DNA of 64,000 nt from Lycium barbarum (lineage: Eukaryota > Streptophyta > Magnoliopsida > Solanales > Solanaceae). This document shows positions 1 to 10,975 of this stretch, one piece after another. The stretch covers positions 21,708,380 through 21,772,379 of the forward strand of contig NC_083344.1 of the NCBI RefSeq assembly GCF_019175385.1, written 5' to 3'. The translations under genes were made by a program, and so were the position numbers. How positions within the stretch are numbered: the stretch's first letter is position 1; each line of letters starts with the position of its first letter. Under the pieces are notes generated by a model. It searched no databases. It saw only the letters and a list, made by a program, of their open reading frames with translations, and had not been told where the DNA came from.

Positions 1-93
1 AAACCCTCATAAACATAAAATAAGCGCATCTAATCTCATATACCTCTTGAAGGGTAACTCAAATCTCAACATACGAAACTACAGGGTGTAACA
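1..93 (-). mobile_element. Edge of an unidentified LTR
   Basis: Read on the minus strand, the sequence from position 93 leftwards begins TGTTACACCCTGTAG, which has the form of the 5' end of an LTR (TG start, TGTTACACCC-type terminus as in the other LTRs of this window). The rest lies outside the window, so element type, length and target duplication cannot be judged. Confidence 0.35.
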
Positions 94-429
94 TTTTTTA
101 TGTTTCGATTTTTAGTTAATCTCAAGGTAGGGAGCAAAATGGAGAAAAGGGTAGGATCAGGCCTCTGATCCCAGGCATGTCGCAACGATAGCCTCTGAGA
201 CCGATATAGCGGTCCCACTTTGGAGGAGCAAGGACCCAACTACGGTCATGAGGGACACCTATTTAGCCGCTACAGCGGTGGATAAGCCGCCATAGCGGTG
301 CCGTCACAGCGGCTTAAGGGTCGCTGTAGCGGTACCACTTAACAGAAATATCTAATATTTTTGACAACTGCACATGCGTAACAATACAGATCGGAATACA
401 ACGTAACACTTTATTCTGCGGTGATACCA
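94..429. repeat. Anonymous repeat DNA with a CCGCTNNAGCGG palindrome cluster
   Basis: The part at about 201-335 carries several imperfect copies of the 12-bp palindrome type CCGCTNNAGCGG (for example CCGATATAGCGG at 201-212 and a run of GCCGCTACAGCGG-like words to 332). The same motif family occurs in LTRs E, B, F and G. No coding capacity is seen. It is probably part of a decayed element lying next to LTR E. Confidence 0.5.
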
Positions 430-608
430 AGTGGAACCGTCCAGGTACCAATTGAATCCACTGAGATACCAATTTGACCGAGTAGCACAATTTCCTAAAT
501 ACCATATAGCCTCCCGTGGATGGGTATGGACGTCTATGTGCCATTCCTCGATACTCTATTAGGCATTGCTCCCGTACTCGTGAGACCAGAAACCTAGGCT
601 CTGATACC
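430..608 (-). mobile_element. Element E leader and primer-binding site
   Basis: The stretch resembles the untranslated leader of element A (63119-63314): both carry the words TTTCCTAAAT and ATAGCCTC followed by a GATAC-rich segment. It ends at 597-608 with GGCTCTGATACC, the reverse complement of the classical plant primer-binding site TGGTATCAGAGCC (initiator methionine tRNA). The outer part of the adjacent LTR (about 45 bp including its TGTCACGACC end) is missing, so the PBS abuts truncated LTR sequence. Confidence 0.65.
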
Positions 609-3439
609 TTTTCCACCTCGGTAGGCGAACCCTCTCATTTAATAACACATCAATTAAACAACAAATCATTTAAAGCATTAGATAATTAGAAATACAGCGG
701 AACTCCATAATATATTCAATAAACTCAAGTATTTAAATGATTACAACAATACATGATTACAGACTCAATACACTCTCCCATTACCTGGTCTAGCCTAGTA
801 CAAGAGCGACTATGATTTCAGATTACCGCTACGTTCTAAGACATCAACCTCCGTTCCAGAATGAAGTGAGAGGAGATCTTACAGATAGGCACCGCACGTT
901 CCACTTCATATCAAAATCAATCACCTGAAACAATCTACACCCCAAAAAGGGTATAGCAAGTGCAATATCAGTACAATCCACGCCTACGGAGTAAGTATCA
1001 TAGGCCGACAATGGTTAGAAACACATATTGGTAAAAGCATTCACAAACAACCATGATAATCACCAAATCAAGTCATATGTCTATATACCGCACATGACAA
1101 CATCAATACCTTTAGATCACAACTGCTCCCTAACAACTACAAGTCAAATATCACCAGTGCAAATTCCCAATACATAAATCCTTAGATCGTTCATTTTAGT
1201 TTAGGAGTCAACTCATCGTTATAACACCTTTCATCCTACATCACTTGGAAACAAATCAAATAATTAATTTTATGGAGATTGCTTCGGGGTAATTCAACAG
1301 GCACAAGTCAACAAGTATAAATCAACTGTAATCGAATCCAGATACACATCATCGCTTAAGTAAAACCTCTAATCCCCAAACATGGCAAGTCTGAATACAT
1401 CCAATCTAAACCCAACATCTCAAATCAAGTCATAATGCAATGCAATGCAATAATGGTATGAGTGCAATGCAATGCCATGCATATGCGGTGTACACATGTA
1501 CTTCGGATGGAAATATCGACGTCTCTGTAGCACAACCCAGCGTGACTCGCGAAGTCTAAGTGCCACCCTTCCCGGATCTTTGCCCAAAGGGGATTCTCAC
1601 CGGCACCACACGGGGTGGACTGCAGAGTCCATGCACTAACAATGATTCGGGAACTAACATCGAATATCGGCCATGCAACAACAATTCCAGAATTGATCAT
1701 CGGCCATCTGACGTCACTCAAGTAAAAGAGTTTTATCAAATATCAATTTCACTCAATCCATGATTCCGGAATGAACATCGTCCATCTCACGTCACTCAAG
1801 TAAAACTAAGCTCAACTCATCGAGTGTTCATCAGTATCATCAATATCTCAACAGTGTATCATGAAAATGAGAGTGCGTGCAATGCATGAATCACAACAAT
1901 AATCATGCTCAATATCACAAGTACCAACAATGGGTACGCCAATAATATATCTGAAGTACAAATACCAACAATGGGTGTGACAATAATATAAAAATCAGGA
2001 TGATAAAACATGATCCAAAATCTACCAATGACTCATGGTATCAAGCCGGTACAATAGAGCAAGCAAATCACACATAACAGGGCGGCTATCCCCAAATACA
2101 CCACAGATTAAGCAAGTCGATAAACATTGTTACCACATCCCTTAAATCAGTACATTCACCACTTGCGCACAATCACTTCCCAACACTTAATCCACAACTT
2201 AGTCACAACTTTGGTACTTTTTATCCTTTCATTTTTCAACTAGGTTTGTTATTAATGGTATAACACGATTTTCCACATATTATGGAATTTCCTATCATAA
2301 GGCATAGATAAATTACGTACCGTCCACTACTACAAAATCACATAAATTCTACCAATATTCAAGAACCAAACCAAACAACATAAGGAGTCTACAACCCACA
2401 AGCTCGAACACATAAATCACACAATAATACCATCCTAAGGTTCCATCCCAAATCTCCACTTCCTATACATGCATTCTCTGTTCCTTGTAATACACGAATA
2501 TATGAAACTAACCGTAGTCTACTGAAAAGGAAGCGATAACCTACCTCATGGCCGAGCGGGTGCCACCAATATCCATTGATTATTTCAATTGATCACCACA
2601 TCGCAATACACACGAAATAGTTGGAGACAACCATGATACCAAAGATTATTAATTTCCATTTGAATCCTTCATAAGAGATTTGGATTAACAGGGAGGTTTG
2701 GGGTCTTTACCCACTTCTAGCTTCCCTCCATAATAATGCTAAGTGATTTACCCATTTTCAAGATTATATTGGGAAGAGCCCATTTCCAAGATCCACACAA
2801 TAATTTATTCTTAAAGTGAAGGAATGTAGAGATCTAGATTATTAACCCTTTTTTTTGGATGAAGAACATCGAAGATTGTTTAAAGGGAATTTATGTAGAA
2901 ATGTTGCCCACCCATCATCTCCCCAGTTCTAGATTACTTGAAACACCCCTTGATGATTCTCTAGTTGAATATGTTTAGGAGAAATTTCCTAAGTGGAAGG
3001 ATGGTTGGAGGGTATTAGAAGGACTTATAAAGACTAAAAATCTCTTTTTTAGGCTTTCCCACCGAACTAGGCATCTGGGATTTAGGGTTATGAAAAATGG
3101 GACAATTCCCGAAATGATTCTTTAAATAGGGAAATTCACTTTGCGATACCACCCCAGCGGTGGCGGCTAAGAGGCCGCCATGGCGGATATCTAGTCATGT
3201 GCGCTTACCGCTACGACGGTATATAATCTGCTTCAGCGTCACCGCTGTAGCGACAACACCACCACTATGGTGGTTAAGCTGAGCTTGGTGGCCCATGCTT
3301 CTATCCCTTACGCGATGCGTTCAACGATTTTGGTTGACTTAAATTATCTTCGGAACACACTAGAAAAGGAAATTATTTAACCTGCCATAGTTGTGGTCTT
3401 TCTTCGAAGTTCACAGTAACGATGAAGCGGGTCGTTACA
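609..3439 (-). mobile_element. LTR E, Tekay/Del-like chromovirus family (about 2.8 kb)
   Basis: The left part matches the LTRs of elements A and F (the CCACCTCGGTAGGCGAACCC word and the following AT-rich block). The right end is GGGTCGTTACA at 3429-3439, which on the minus strand is the canonical TGTAACGACCC start. Length agrees with LTRs A (2742 bp) and B (2708 bp). The palindrome cluster lies at 3155-3275, in the U3 part. Position 3440 continues with TCAGATACCAATT, a word that also borders the 3' LTR of elements A and B on the internal side. This LTR therefore has internal-type sequence on both sides. Confidence 0.7.
3155..3275 (-). promoter_or_regulatory. Palindrome cluster in U3 of LTR E
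   Basis: Closely spaced CG-rich words such as GGCGGCTAAGAGGCCGCC and GCCGCCATGGCGG, plus TACCGCTACGACGGT, resemble decayed CCGCTNNAGCGG palindromes. The position within the LTR is the same as in B, F, A and G. Role inferred: upstream promoter element. Confidence 0.5.
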
Positions 3440-3864
3440 TCAGATACCAATTGAATAACCGCTAATCCCTGAACAGCATGGGAACAAACCTGCACTGACT
3501 GGTGATGCATTTAGTAGCCAGGACTTAATAGTACCATCTCACCCTCGTATCTCAAATTTAATAGGAAGGAATAAGGTGAATGACATACTCGGGAACCTTT
3601 CATGACCTAACTCCCTTAGACGTATTCTCAATAAGATCACCTGGTTACAAGCGGCATCCCTGACTCATGTACCGCCCTACTATACAGGTGATCATCACCG
3701 AAACTTCTCGCACTAAATTTGCATAAGTTTGGAGTCATTTGGTTCACAAAAGCCTTATGAGGTATTACGGCAAGAAGGACTTCACGGTAAGGAGTGGTTG
3801 CGAGAGGTTCACCACTAGATGTACGGCTCTAATATAACTTGACGTATCAAAATTCCTAGGGACG
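3440..3864. other. Anonymous DNA after LTR E
   Basis: The first 16 bases repeat the internal border word of chromovirus 3' LTRs. The remainder shows no open frame, LTR match or recognisable domain. It may be internal sequence of a decayed element carrying the downstream ORF3-like gene. Confidence 0.3.
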
Positions 3865-3867
3865 GAG

Positions 3868-4055
3868 TTGGAAACCGCTATAGCGGCTGCTTGACCGAGG
3901 GGACGGTACCGCCATAGCGCCAACTCTAGCTGTTATGGCAGTCACCCAAAAATTTCCAGGACACCACCATGACGGCTCCCGTACCGCTATGGCGACACCA
4001 AAGCAGCGGCTGCGTTGACCCTATAGCAGTCCCGCTGGCAGTATATGAAGGGTCA
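3868..4055 (+). promoter_or_regulatory. Promoter-like block of the ORF3-type gene at 5013-6414
   Basis: A perfect palindrome CCGCTATAGCGG lies at 3875-3886, followed by several degenerate copies (GTACCGCCATAGC, TACCGCTATGGCG, CCTATAGCAG). A TATA-like TATATGAAG follows at 4042-4050. A pyrimidine-rich stretch starting about 4060 would suit a transcription start and leader. The same order is seen in LTRs of this window. Promoter function is inferred. Confidence 0.45.
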
Positions 4056-4297
4056 TTAGTCCCTTTTTCTTCACTATCCACTCTAACCCATTCGAAAAAC
4101 CTCTCCCCATTCCTCAAAAATCCTACCACCACTTTACTCCTAATACCATTAAAACTCTACCAAATCCCTACTCTGCCTACTTAACACAAACAAGCCTCGC
4201 AAGATATCCACTTTCTCTTACCCACAAAAGAAGAAGGAGAAGAAGAAGAGACAAGGCAAAAAATCCATCTCCATTCACTACTTCGCTACAAGATCAG

Positions 4298-5007
4298 GTA
4301 AAATTTCATCTCCCCCTTGCTAAATAGTTAATCAACAACACTGTACTTAGAACAACAACCAAGGGGTTAGGATATTTGGTATCAGAAGTTGGGATTTTGA
4401 AATTTGGGCAAACACACAATTAGGACGAATTTTTAAAGTAATCTGAACTAGTTAATCTTTAGGATAGACTTCTCTTTGAACTCAGCGTGATTATAACACA
4501 AATTTGAGCCGCAAAACTGGAACATAGTAAAGAAAAATTCTTGTAATAGATTCTGGAGTTTTTCTCAAAATTTGGGCTAGTTTGTTATTAGAATAGCACC
4601 CCAATGGGGTTTAAACTTCATGCATGCTGATTTTATGCCTGATCTATGCTTTAAAACAAGTTTTTGATCCAAAAAGTGGGGTTTGACATCTGGAATTATG
4701 GGTTTGCTGTCGGGTAAGGTGATACCGCTACAGCCGTTCACTGACCGCTACAGCGGTGCCGCTGTGGTGCTCAGTTGACCACTGTAGCAGTACTCAGATA
4801 TTTCTATTGTGATCGCTGGGCAGTCTGCCTTCCGCCATTAGGTACCGCCATGGCGGTCTGCAGACCGTTGTAGCGGTTATTGCAGATTCTGTAGCCGTGC
4901 CATTCGCTGCCAAGCCTTCCTTTACTCAATTTTTCGCGTTGATTCTTACTAGAATGATATGCAACTGATAAGACACAAAAATTGACACACCTCTAATTTA
5001 TTTGTAG
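4298..5007 (+). other. Predicted leader intron of the ORF3-type gene (710 bp)
   Basis: A donor-like CAG|GTAAAAT lies at 4298, after a short A/G- and C/T-rich leader. An acceptor-like TTTATTTGTAG ends at 5007, six bases before ATG 5013. A second CCGCTNNAGCGG cluster (about 4718-4900) lies in the 3' third of the intron. Element D shows the same arrangement at 14019-14938. Splicing is predicted from sequence only. Confidence 0.45.
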
Positions 5008-5012
5008 GCATT

Positions 5013-6414
5013 ATGCTGAAAATGAAGAACAAGTACCTTAGATTCAAGAAGTGATACCCCAAAACGAGTAAGTGCCTGTTTATTAGAGAATCCCCACTCG
5101 CCAAAGTAAATGGCTACACTTGAATCATAGGTCCATTCCCTTGCTATTGGAGCGGGTATTTGATAAGACGAATGTGGAAAGGCGGGCTCCTAATTTCGAG
5201 AACAGGTTGGTATCGACCAAGTGGAATCGCTTGGTCCGAAACCCAGGTGATTGCAATGAGTCTTAGGTAAGGAAATTCTATGCTATGCTGCCTTTGGTTC
5301 ACTGGGATACCCCTAGCCTAGTGATCATATTGAGAGACACTCCAGTGAAAGTGGGGTCAAGGGCTATCAACCGAATTTACCGGTTGGATGATCATCCAGT
5401 GGAGCCCTATGAGGAGAAGGCAGCGGAGAAGGATTTTATGTGGTTGGCCGCCTAGTTGGTACAGGCGGGTGATATAGCAAAGACTCCCAGGGCTCATAGT
5501 AGGGGTGCGATATATAGTGACCTTTTTACTACTGAGGCCAAGAGATGGCTGCATATTGTTAGCCACCGGGTCCGCCCTTACTCAAACACCCATGATGTGT
5601 CCTATACCCATGCCCTTATTATTGGTTGCGTCCTTGCCGACATACCTGTAAATGTGGGGGCGCAAGTCATTGCAGAGTGGAAGAAGTTCGCGGATAAGGG
5701 TGGGGGAAGCTTGATGTTCCCTTCTTTGATCACCTTCTTGTGCCAGGCTAAGGTTCCAGAGAAGAAGGATTATGATTGGGTCCAGCCTGATGCCCCTTTC
5801 CATCTGTTGAAGGCGAAGTGTTATGGGACCGCAACTGTCAGTCGTAAGAAGAGAAAGGTGGACGACGTAGGTAAAAGGGGAAGTGGAGCTAGGGATGACG
5901 CTGATGAGGGGGATGATGCTGTTACTGGGGCTCCTCGTGTCCAGGGTCTCTTTGAGCACATATATTCGTGCTTTGATGAGATGGCGACCATGTTCCAAGC
6001 GATGTCCATGCCTTCTTGCGGTTCCAGTTCATCAGGTGATGCTGCTAGCTACCCTACCCAACCAGAGATGAAGTGATATTTTGATCCCCAGACGCAGATA
6101 AGTGAGTCACTCACCAGCCTCCGGACCGCCTAGACCACCCTGGCTAAAAACCATGGTAATCTTCGCATTAATTTTTATAAGGAGAGGATGAAGAACAAGC
6201 CACACGACAAGCTTAGCATCAGGTCTTGCAGGGTTTCTAAGGGGATGTGGGTAACATGTACCCTAATGTGCCGCTGCTAGTGGAGGATGATGATGACTTC
6301 GAGCAGTACTTCTTCAAGAGTGGTCTCCGAGAGGATGGCGGTCAAGACGGGTCAGATGATGTTAGTGGTGGCGACTCTGATGATGACGGTGCGACTAGCA
6401 TGCTGATAGCCTAG
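5013..6414 (+). pseudogene. ORF3-type 'putative plant transposon protein' (PF20167-like), decayed
   Basis: One frame from about 5150 reads through in-frame stops at 5264 and 5453, with the longest open part at 5456-6076 (206 codons). Seen: a VRKFYA motif near the start, WLHIVSHRVRPYSNTHDV and the FPSLITFLC motif near codon 80 of the open part, then a basic KKRKVDD stretch that could be a nuclear localisation signal. After TGA at 6074 the frame continues into a QTQISESL helix-like tail, and an acidic D/E-rich C-terminus ends at TAG 6412-6414 after a frame change. These motifs fit the conserved domain that follows integrase in Athila-type elements or stands alone in plant genomes. Its biochemical function is unknown to me. 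The stops look like CAG to TAG and CGA to TGA changes. The first ATG of the predicted second exon (5013) is soon followed by a stop, so the true start is uncertain. Confidence 0.65.
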
Positions 6415-8181
6415 AGATTCCCCTCTCTTTTTATGCTTGGATTCCCATAGTATCTTTTCTCCCAAATAAAAGATTGTCATGGCATTCCTCTCAAGCCTAT
6501 GGGTGCATAACCTCCTACCTTTGCACTTTGGTGTTTCCTTATCATTCTATTAAATTTATTAAATCGTAAAAAATAAAATTTCTTGTACATCTATTAGTGG
6601 ATCACTAGAACTAATTAGCGTGGATTTGTTGTATTTGTCTTGATGTGTCTTAAGAAAATGGTTGGACCAGTTGAATGATGTATGATGATTTGGAAATTGT
6701 AATAAAACTGGAAAAGGGAAAAGCTATTTTCAAAAGAGGATACTGATTGTTTTGGCAAATAAAGTAGAAGAGTCTTTTCTTTTGTGAAGATGACATGATA
6801 ATATATGACAGACTCTTTCACATTTGGTTAGTTTAGGATCATGATTTAGACCCTGTGTATATTCTGTGTGCATTGATGTGGTTTCAATATGTATTTTTGA
6901 AAGGTGATCTGTTCTCCCTTGCATCCTAATTCCTAATAGTGCCTTTTTAAAAAAAATAAGTAGGTCAATGGTCTGCATTTATTCAAGATAGCAATGTAGG
7001 CTGATAGGCGGGGTAGGGGGGGGGTATGTTTGACCCTTTTTCTTGGTGATACTTTGGATAATAAGTTATTCTTACTTTTGATCTCCTTCTTTGAACTGTG
7101 TTGTGAGTCCATCAATCTAAAGCCTAGTAACAGATGAAGCTGAACCTAATATGGTTGTGTTGAATGAATGTGTCTACCTTTTGTGTAGCATTAGAAGTTA
7201 GCCAAGGATATGTGGTACTTGTCTAGTCTTTGGGAAGAATGAAGATTAAGAGTAAGACCACAATTAAATTAGGTACATCCCTTTAAAAATTAATTTAGAC
7301 CTTTTAGCAAATGAGATGGAATCAAGAGTAAAGGTTAGGAAAATTCTAAACTCTGAACTTAGAAAAATATGAAATTCCTGTGCATTTTTGATAGTTTGAC
7401 CTTCTTGCTTGCTTAAGTAATGTATAAAGATGTAACTGTTGTACTTTAGACTTGCATATCCTATATGGGAATATGATGACTTAAAGCTCTCTTGGTAGTT
7501 ATTTCTACAAATGATCCTAGCTTGGTTTTCATTATTGCTCTTGTCTTGAATTGGGTTCTGTGAGAAGTAATATAGTATCATACCAATTGTTCCATTTTAA
7601 TGGGATTCTGATTTGCACCTGCTTGGTTTTTTTAAGCTACATCTGTTAAGATTATTGTTTGGATCCTCCTGTTTATTCTTTGTCTTCTCTAGAGGAATCA
7701 CTTAGACTTTGGGGCATAATGTCCTAAAAATGGTAAAATTCTTCACTTGAATTGTCCATAAAATGTCTAGGCTCATTTGAGGGTTATAATTAGATAGTTT
7801 TACATGTACTTCATCTATACCAAACCTGTTATGATTGTGCTATACCTAGAAGATTGTTTTTTCCTTGTCCTTATGTGTCTCTGTATTTTACCACATCTGC
7901 CTGATTCTATATTGTCCAGAGCTGCATTATTTCCATGTGACTGTCACTATTGTGATTATTTGGTTTAAGTTTAGTCTAGGCCACACTGTGCCCATACAAA
8001 TTGCTTTCATTTTCCTGCTCAAGTTATTTTATCTCTTCTCTACTTGTCTCATATGTTCTTGTAGGATGATGGTTGTTCCATACACATGTATATTGGGCCT
8101 ATCCTACTTATTCTGAGCTATGTGTGTGTATGTGGATCTGTGTCTTCCATGGTTGTTGGTTGAGAGGCAGTTTAGGTAAAA

Positions 8182-8300
8182 GGGGGGGGGGGGGGGGGGG
8201 GGGTCTAGTTTGAACCCTTCCTTGGTGACCAGCCATGCCAGAGGTTTATGAAACCTCTTGGAACTTGTGCGGCATCAGGAATAAAGGGGGGGGGGGGGGG
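8182..8300. repeat. Two poly-G tracts (22 and 15 G)
   Basis: Uninterrupted G runs at 8182-8203 and 8286-8300 are separated by 82 bases. The sequence after the first (TTTGAACCC..CCTTGGTGA) resembles that after the G-rich tract at 7013-7025 (TTTGACCC..CTTGGTGA), suggesting a duplicated G-tract module. Such runs could form G-quadruplexes and are prone to length errors in assemblies. Confidence 0.8.
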
Positions 8301-9423
8301 TGATGACTTGGGCTTCCACAATATAGTTTTGGATTTTGAGTTTGAAAGACATGGAACACGCATATGCCCCTCACATGAGCTTATGAAAAAATAGGACATG
8401 TGTCTTATATGTATAGAATGGGATTTATAAACAGTAGTGTGTTATATATATCATGTGCATATATCATATGTATGATTGGAACAGTAAAATATAAACTAAC
8501 CGAGGTCTTTTTTTTCCCCTCTCTACTGCATGGCCACTTGGGTGGCCGAAGTCCAGCCACCTTATTGGGCTAAAAGCCCAATAGGGAAAATTATTTCAAG
8601 TGTCTTTGAGTCCAAAAGAAGAAGGGAAGATAATATATTGAAGGCCCAATCATGGGTGAAATGATATGAAGCCCAACCATGGGTGATAAAGATTGGGGTT
8701 TGGTACACCCCATTTCACTTTACTCCGTTATATTTTCCTATTTTTGGCATCTTTGTATTGTATTCATTACTTGTAAAACCCACAAATATTATTGGAACCG
8801 TTATTATGAATTAGGCATCTTAGCCAAACGGTGCATATGCCGATATTACTAGATTTAGCACTTGAAAACTCTTTCTAATTATATTTTTTAAATGCGTACT
8901 GATTTTGGAAATAAAAATGGAAAAACAAACTACTTTTTATCTTAATAAACGGGTAGCCAACGAGGTTTGTTTTGATAAAGATGGTATAAACGTGTGGTAT
9001 AAAATTAGGTAGATTAGATGAAAATTTCCTTTCATCTTTCAAAACTGTCAAAATATGTTTATTTTTCTGGTTATGAGTTATTAAAAATGCAATGTTTTGG
9101 GACCTAAACCCACCTGAGTCTTTTCCTTAAAACTGAATGTTTTCAAAGAATAGTTTGGGCTGTAACACATTCCACATTGGTCTTCAAAAATAAGGATTTG
9201 TATAAAATCATCATTTGGGCTAGGAAATTTCGTTTAGTGTTTTATACATAAAATATGAGGCTAATAAAGCGAGACTAAGGCCTATAATGTAAGTGGCCAA
9301 ATGAGGAATAATCTGAGCTAATGTTTTAATAGAATTCAGTAGTGTGTCATAAGGCCCCAAAAACGAAATGGATTTAAAAGGCATAAATTTATCTTTCGAA
9401 ACTAAGTCTGGACTCTTTTTTGA

Positions 9424-9449
9424 ATATATATATATATATATATATATAT
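9424..9449. repeat. AT dinucleotide microsatellite
   Basis: An uninterrupted AT repeat of about 26 bp lies just outside the left end of element C. Confidence 0.9.
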
Positions 9450-9502
9450 GGCGAGTGTATTTTGTAAAAGGAACCTATACAAGAGTTTATAGGGCCATAA
9501 AC

Positions 9503-9600
9503 TATCACGACCCAAACCGATGAGTCGTGACGAGTGCCTGACCTCTATTGACCAACCACCCCTATACCCGTACCTGGAGCTCACTGAAGGATAGGGTGGC
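9503..9600 (-). mobile_element. Left LTR of element C, outer fragment
   Basis: It matches the first 98 bp of the right LTR (29703-29800), including the GACGAGTG and CTGGAGCTCACT words, and ends at GTGGC (9596-9600). That 5-mer was duplicated by insertion of element D. The outer terminus is TATCACGACCC instead of TGTCACGACC. Confidence 0.9.
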
Positions 9601-10950
9601 TGATACGCTCAAATTACACCTATTAATGGTATAACACGGACATTGTCAAATATAGAAACCCAACGAGGTTGGGGTCGAATCCTACAAACAATATGGTGTG
9701 AAAAGTTTACTAAACAAGTATTGTACTAATCTTGCGGTCCTGGTGTTTTCCAGAAAAAGGTTTTATAGTTGATTTGGTTTGTGGACTAGTTTAAAGTGAC
9801 TGGAAATTTAAAGTTGTAAATATATGGGTAAAAAGATTCAAGGTTGTGTCCCCGTCAGATAAAGTGTATGATCATAGGTGTCGATCTTGATATACTTCTA
9901 ATGGACTGCTTGCATGGATTCACTTAACCTCTATGTGAATCTAAACTATTTCCCACTAAAAAAAAGATTATTCCTTTCTATGCTTTTTTCAAAGATAAGA
10001 AAGTATGCATGAAGAACGGTTAATTATGCTGAGTAAATTCCTCTTATTCCTAAGTGAATTTATTAAACAAGGTTTAAAGACCTGAGTTCTTTGTTATTTG
10101 TTCGTACCTAACCCTAGCTATTTTCCCAAATAAACTAAAGTTTATGGCGTGAGCTAATGTTTGCAACCACTAACTATATGATGAATACGAAGAACAAATA
10201 AACCCTAACAATCCATTATGCGTATATCTTTCACGATCCCCAATCACAAAACACCCATCCTTGGGTTCACAACCTTAGTAAAAGTGTTTAACTACTCATG
10301 GCAACAAGAAAACAATAAAAGATTGAAGATTGCATAATTGAATTATTGTATTGAACTTACGAATAAAACTTGAAAGTAATGAATGTAATTGTCTGGAAAT
10401 CTTCAAAAGAAATAACAACTCAAAAGTAATTACCACAAGTCTAATACTCCAAATGTCTAAAAAATAAAACCTCAACAGGTATTTATACAAGTCAAAACTC
10501 AGAATAATCAATCCCAGTCCTGTTCTATCTCGGTTTGCACTTCGACGGGTCGTCTTTGCACTTCGACGGCCGTCGACACGCTTGATGACCAACTCGACAA
10601 TCTGAGTATACTTTTATCACTCTGTAGGAACTCCACCGTCGAAGCACTTCGACGGACCGTCAATCATGTTTACGGTGCAAGTCGACGATCTGATGATGAT
10701 ATGATGAATTGTCACTTCGCAGGAAATTATCGACGAGGCAACTCGACGGGCCGTCGAGCATGTTGATGGTCAGTCCTTATGCTTATCAGAACAGATTGTT
10801 TCTTTTCCTCGTTTTTTTGCTTTCCGAGCATTCTAACTTCAAAATACCTACACAACACACAAAACACATCAAACTAACACAAACTTGCTCGAAAACAAGT
10901 AAAACTTAGAGTTAAAAAGCATTAGATGTGCCAAAATTCCCGGCACATCA
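9601..10950 (-). mobile_element. 3' LTR of element D
   Basis: It begins TGATACGCTC and ends GGCACATCA on the plus strand. On the minus strand U3 comes first. A GACGGNCCGTC cluster lies at about 10530-10765, with a TATA-like ATTTATA (minus TATAAAT) at 10481-10487. The aligned right LTR differs at several percent of sites by eye, so the insertion is not recent. Confidence 0.92.
10530..10765 (-). promoter_or_regulatory. GACGGNCCGTC palindrome cluster and TATA box, 3' LTR of D
   Basis: Repeated words such as TTCGACGGCCGTCGA, CGACGGACCGTCAA and CGACGGGCCGTCGA are separated by 20-60 bp. The minus-strand TATAAAT at 10487-10481 lies about 45 bp beyond the cluster, the usual place for a core promoter. 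The right LTR repeats this at 22075-22320 with a TATA-like box at 22022-22028. Confidence 0.6.
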
Positions 10951-10975
10951 ACACCCCCAACTTAAAGTCTTTGCT
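10951..10975 (-). promoter_or_regulatory. Polypurine tract of element D
   Basis: On the minus strand AAGTTGGGGGTGT directly precedes the 3' LTR, which starts TGATGTGCC. This is the plus-strand primer site for reverse transcription. Two similar tracts lie further upstream at 11793-11805 and 12451-12462. Confidence 0.8.

Larger units (their letters stand above)
6415..9497. other. Anonymous AT-rich DNA with poly-G tracts
   Basis: No open frame longer than background, no LTR and no tRNA-like fold was recognised. Notable items are G-rich tracts at about 7013-7025, 8182-8203 (22 G) and 8286-8300 (15 G), two short hairpins at 8532-8582, and an imperfect repeat of GCCCAAYCATGGGTGA at about 8645-8690. 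The G tracts lie downstream of the ORF3-type gene and could be expanded polypurine tracts. Confidence 0.4.

Noticed and set aside
5582..6009. Minus-strand frames of 138 and 62 codons
   Set aside because: Antisense shadows of the PF20167-like pseudogene, which has the recognisable motifs on the plus strand.
8480..8800. Integrated pararetrovirus remnant
   Set aside because: Hairpins and GCCCAA repeats alone are not evidence; no coat, movement or RT motif is present.
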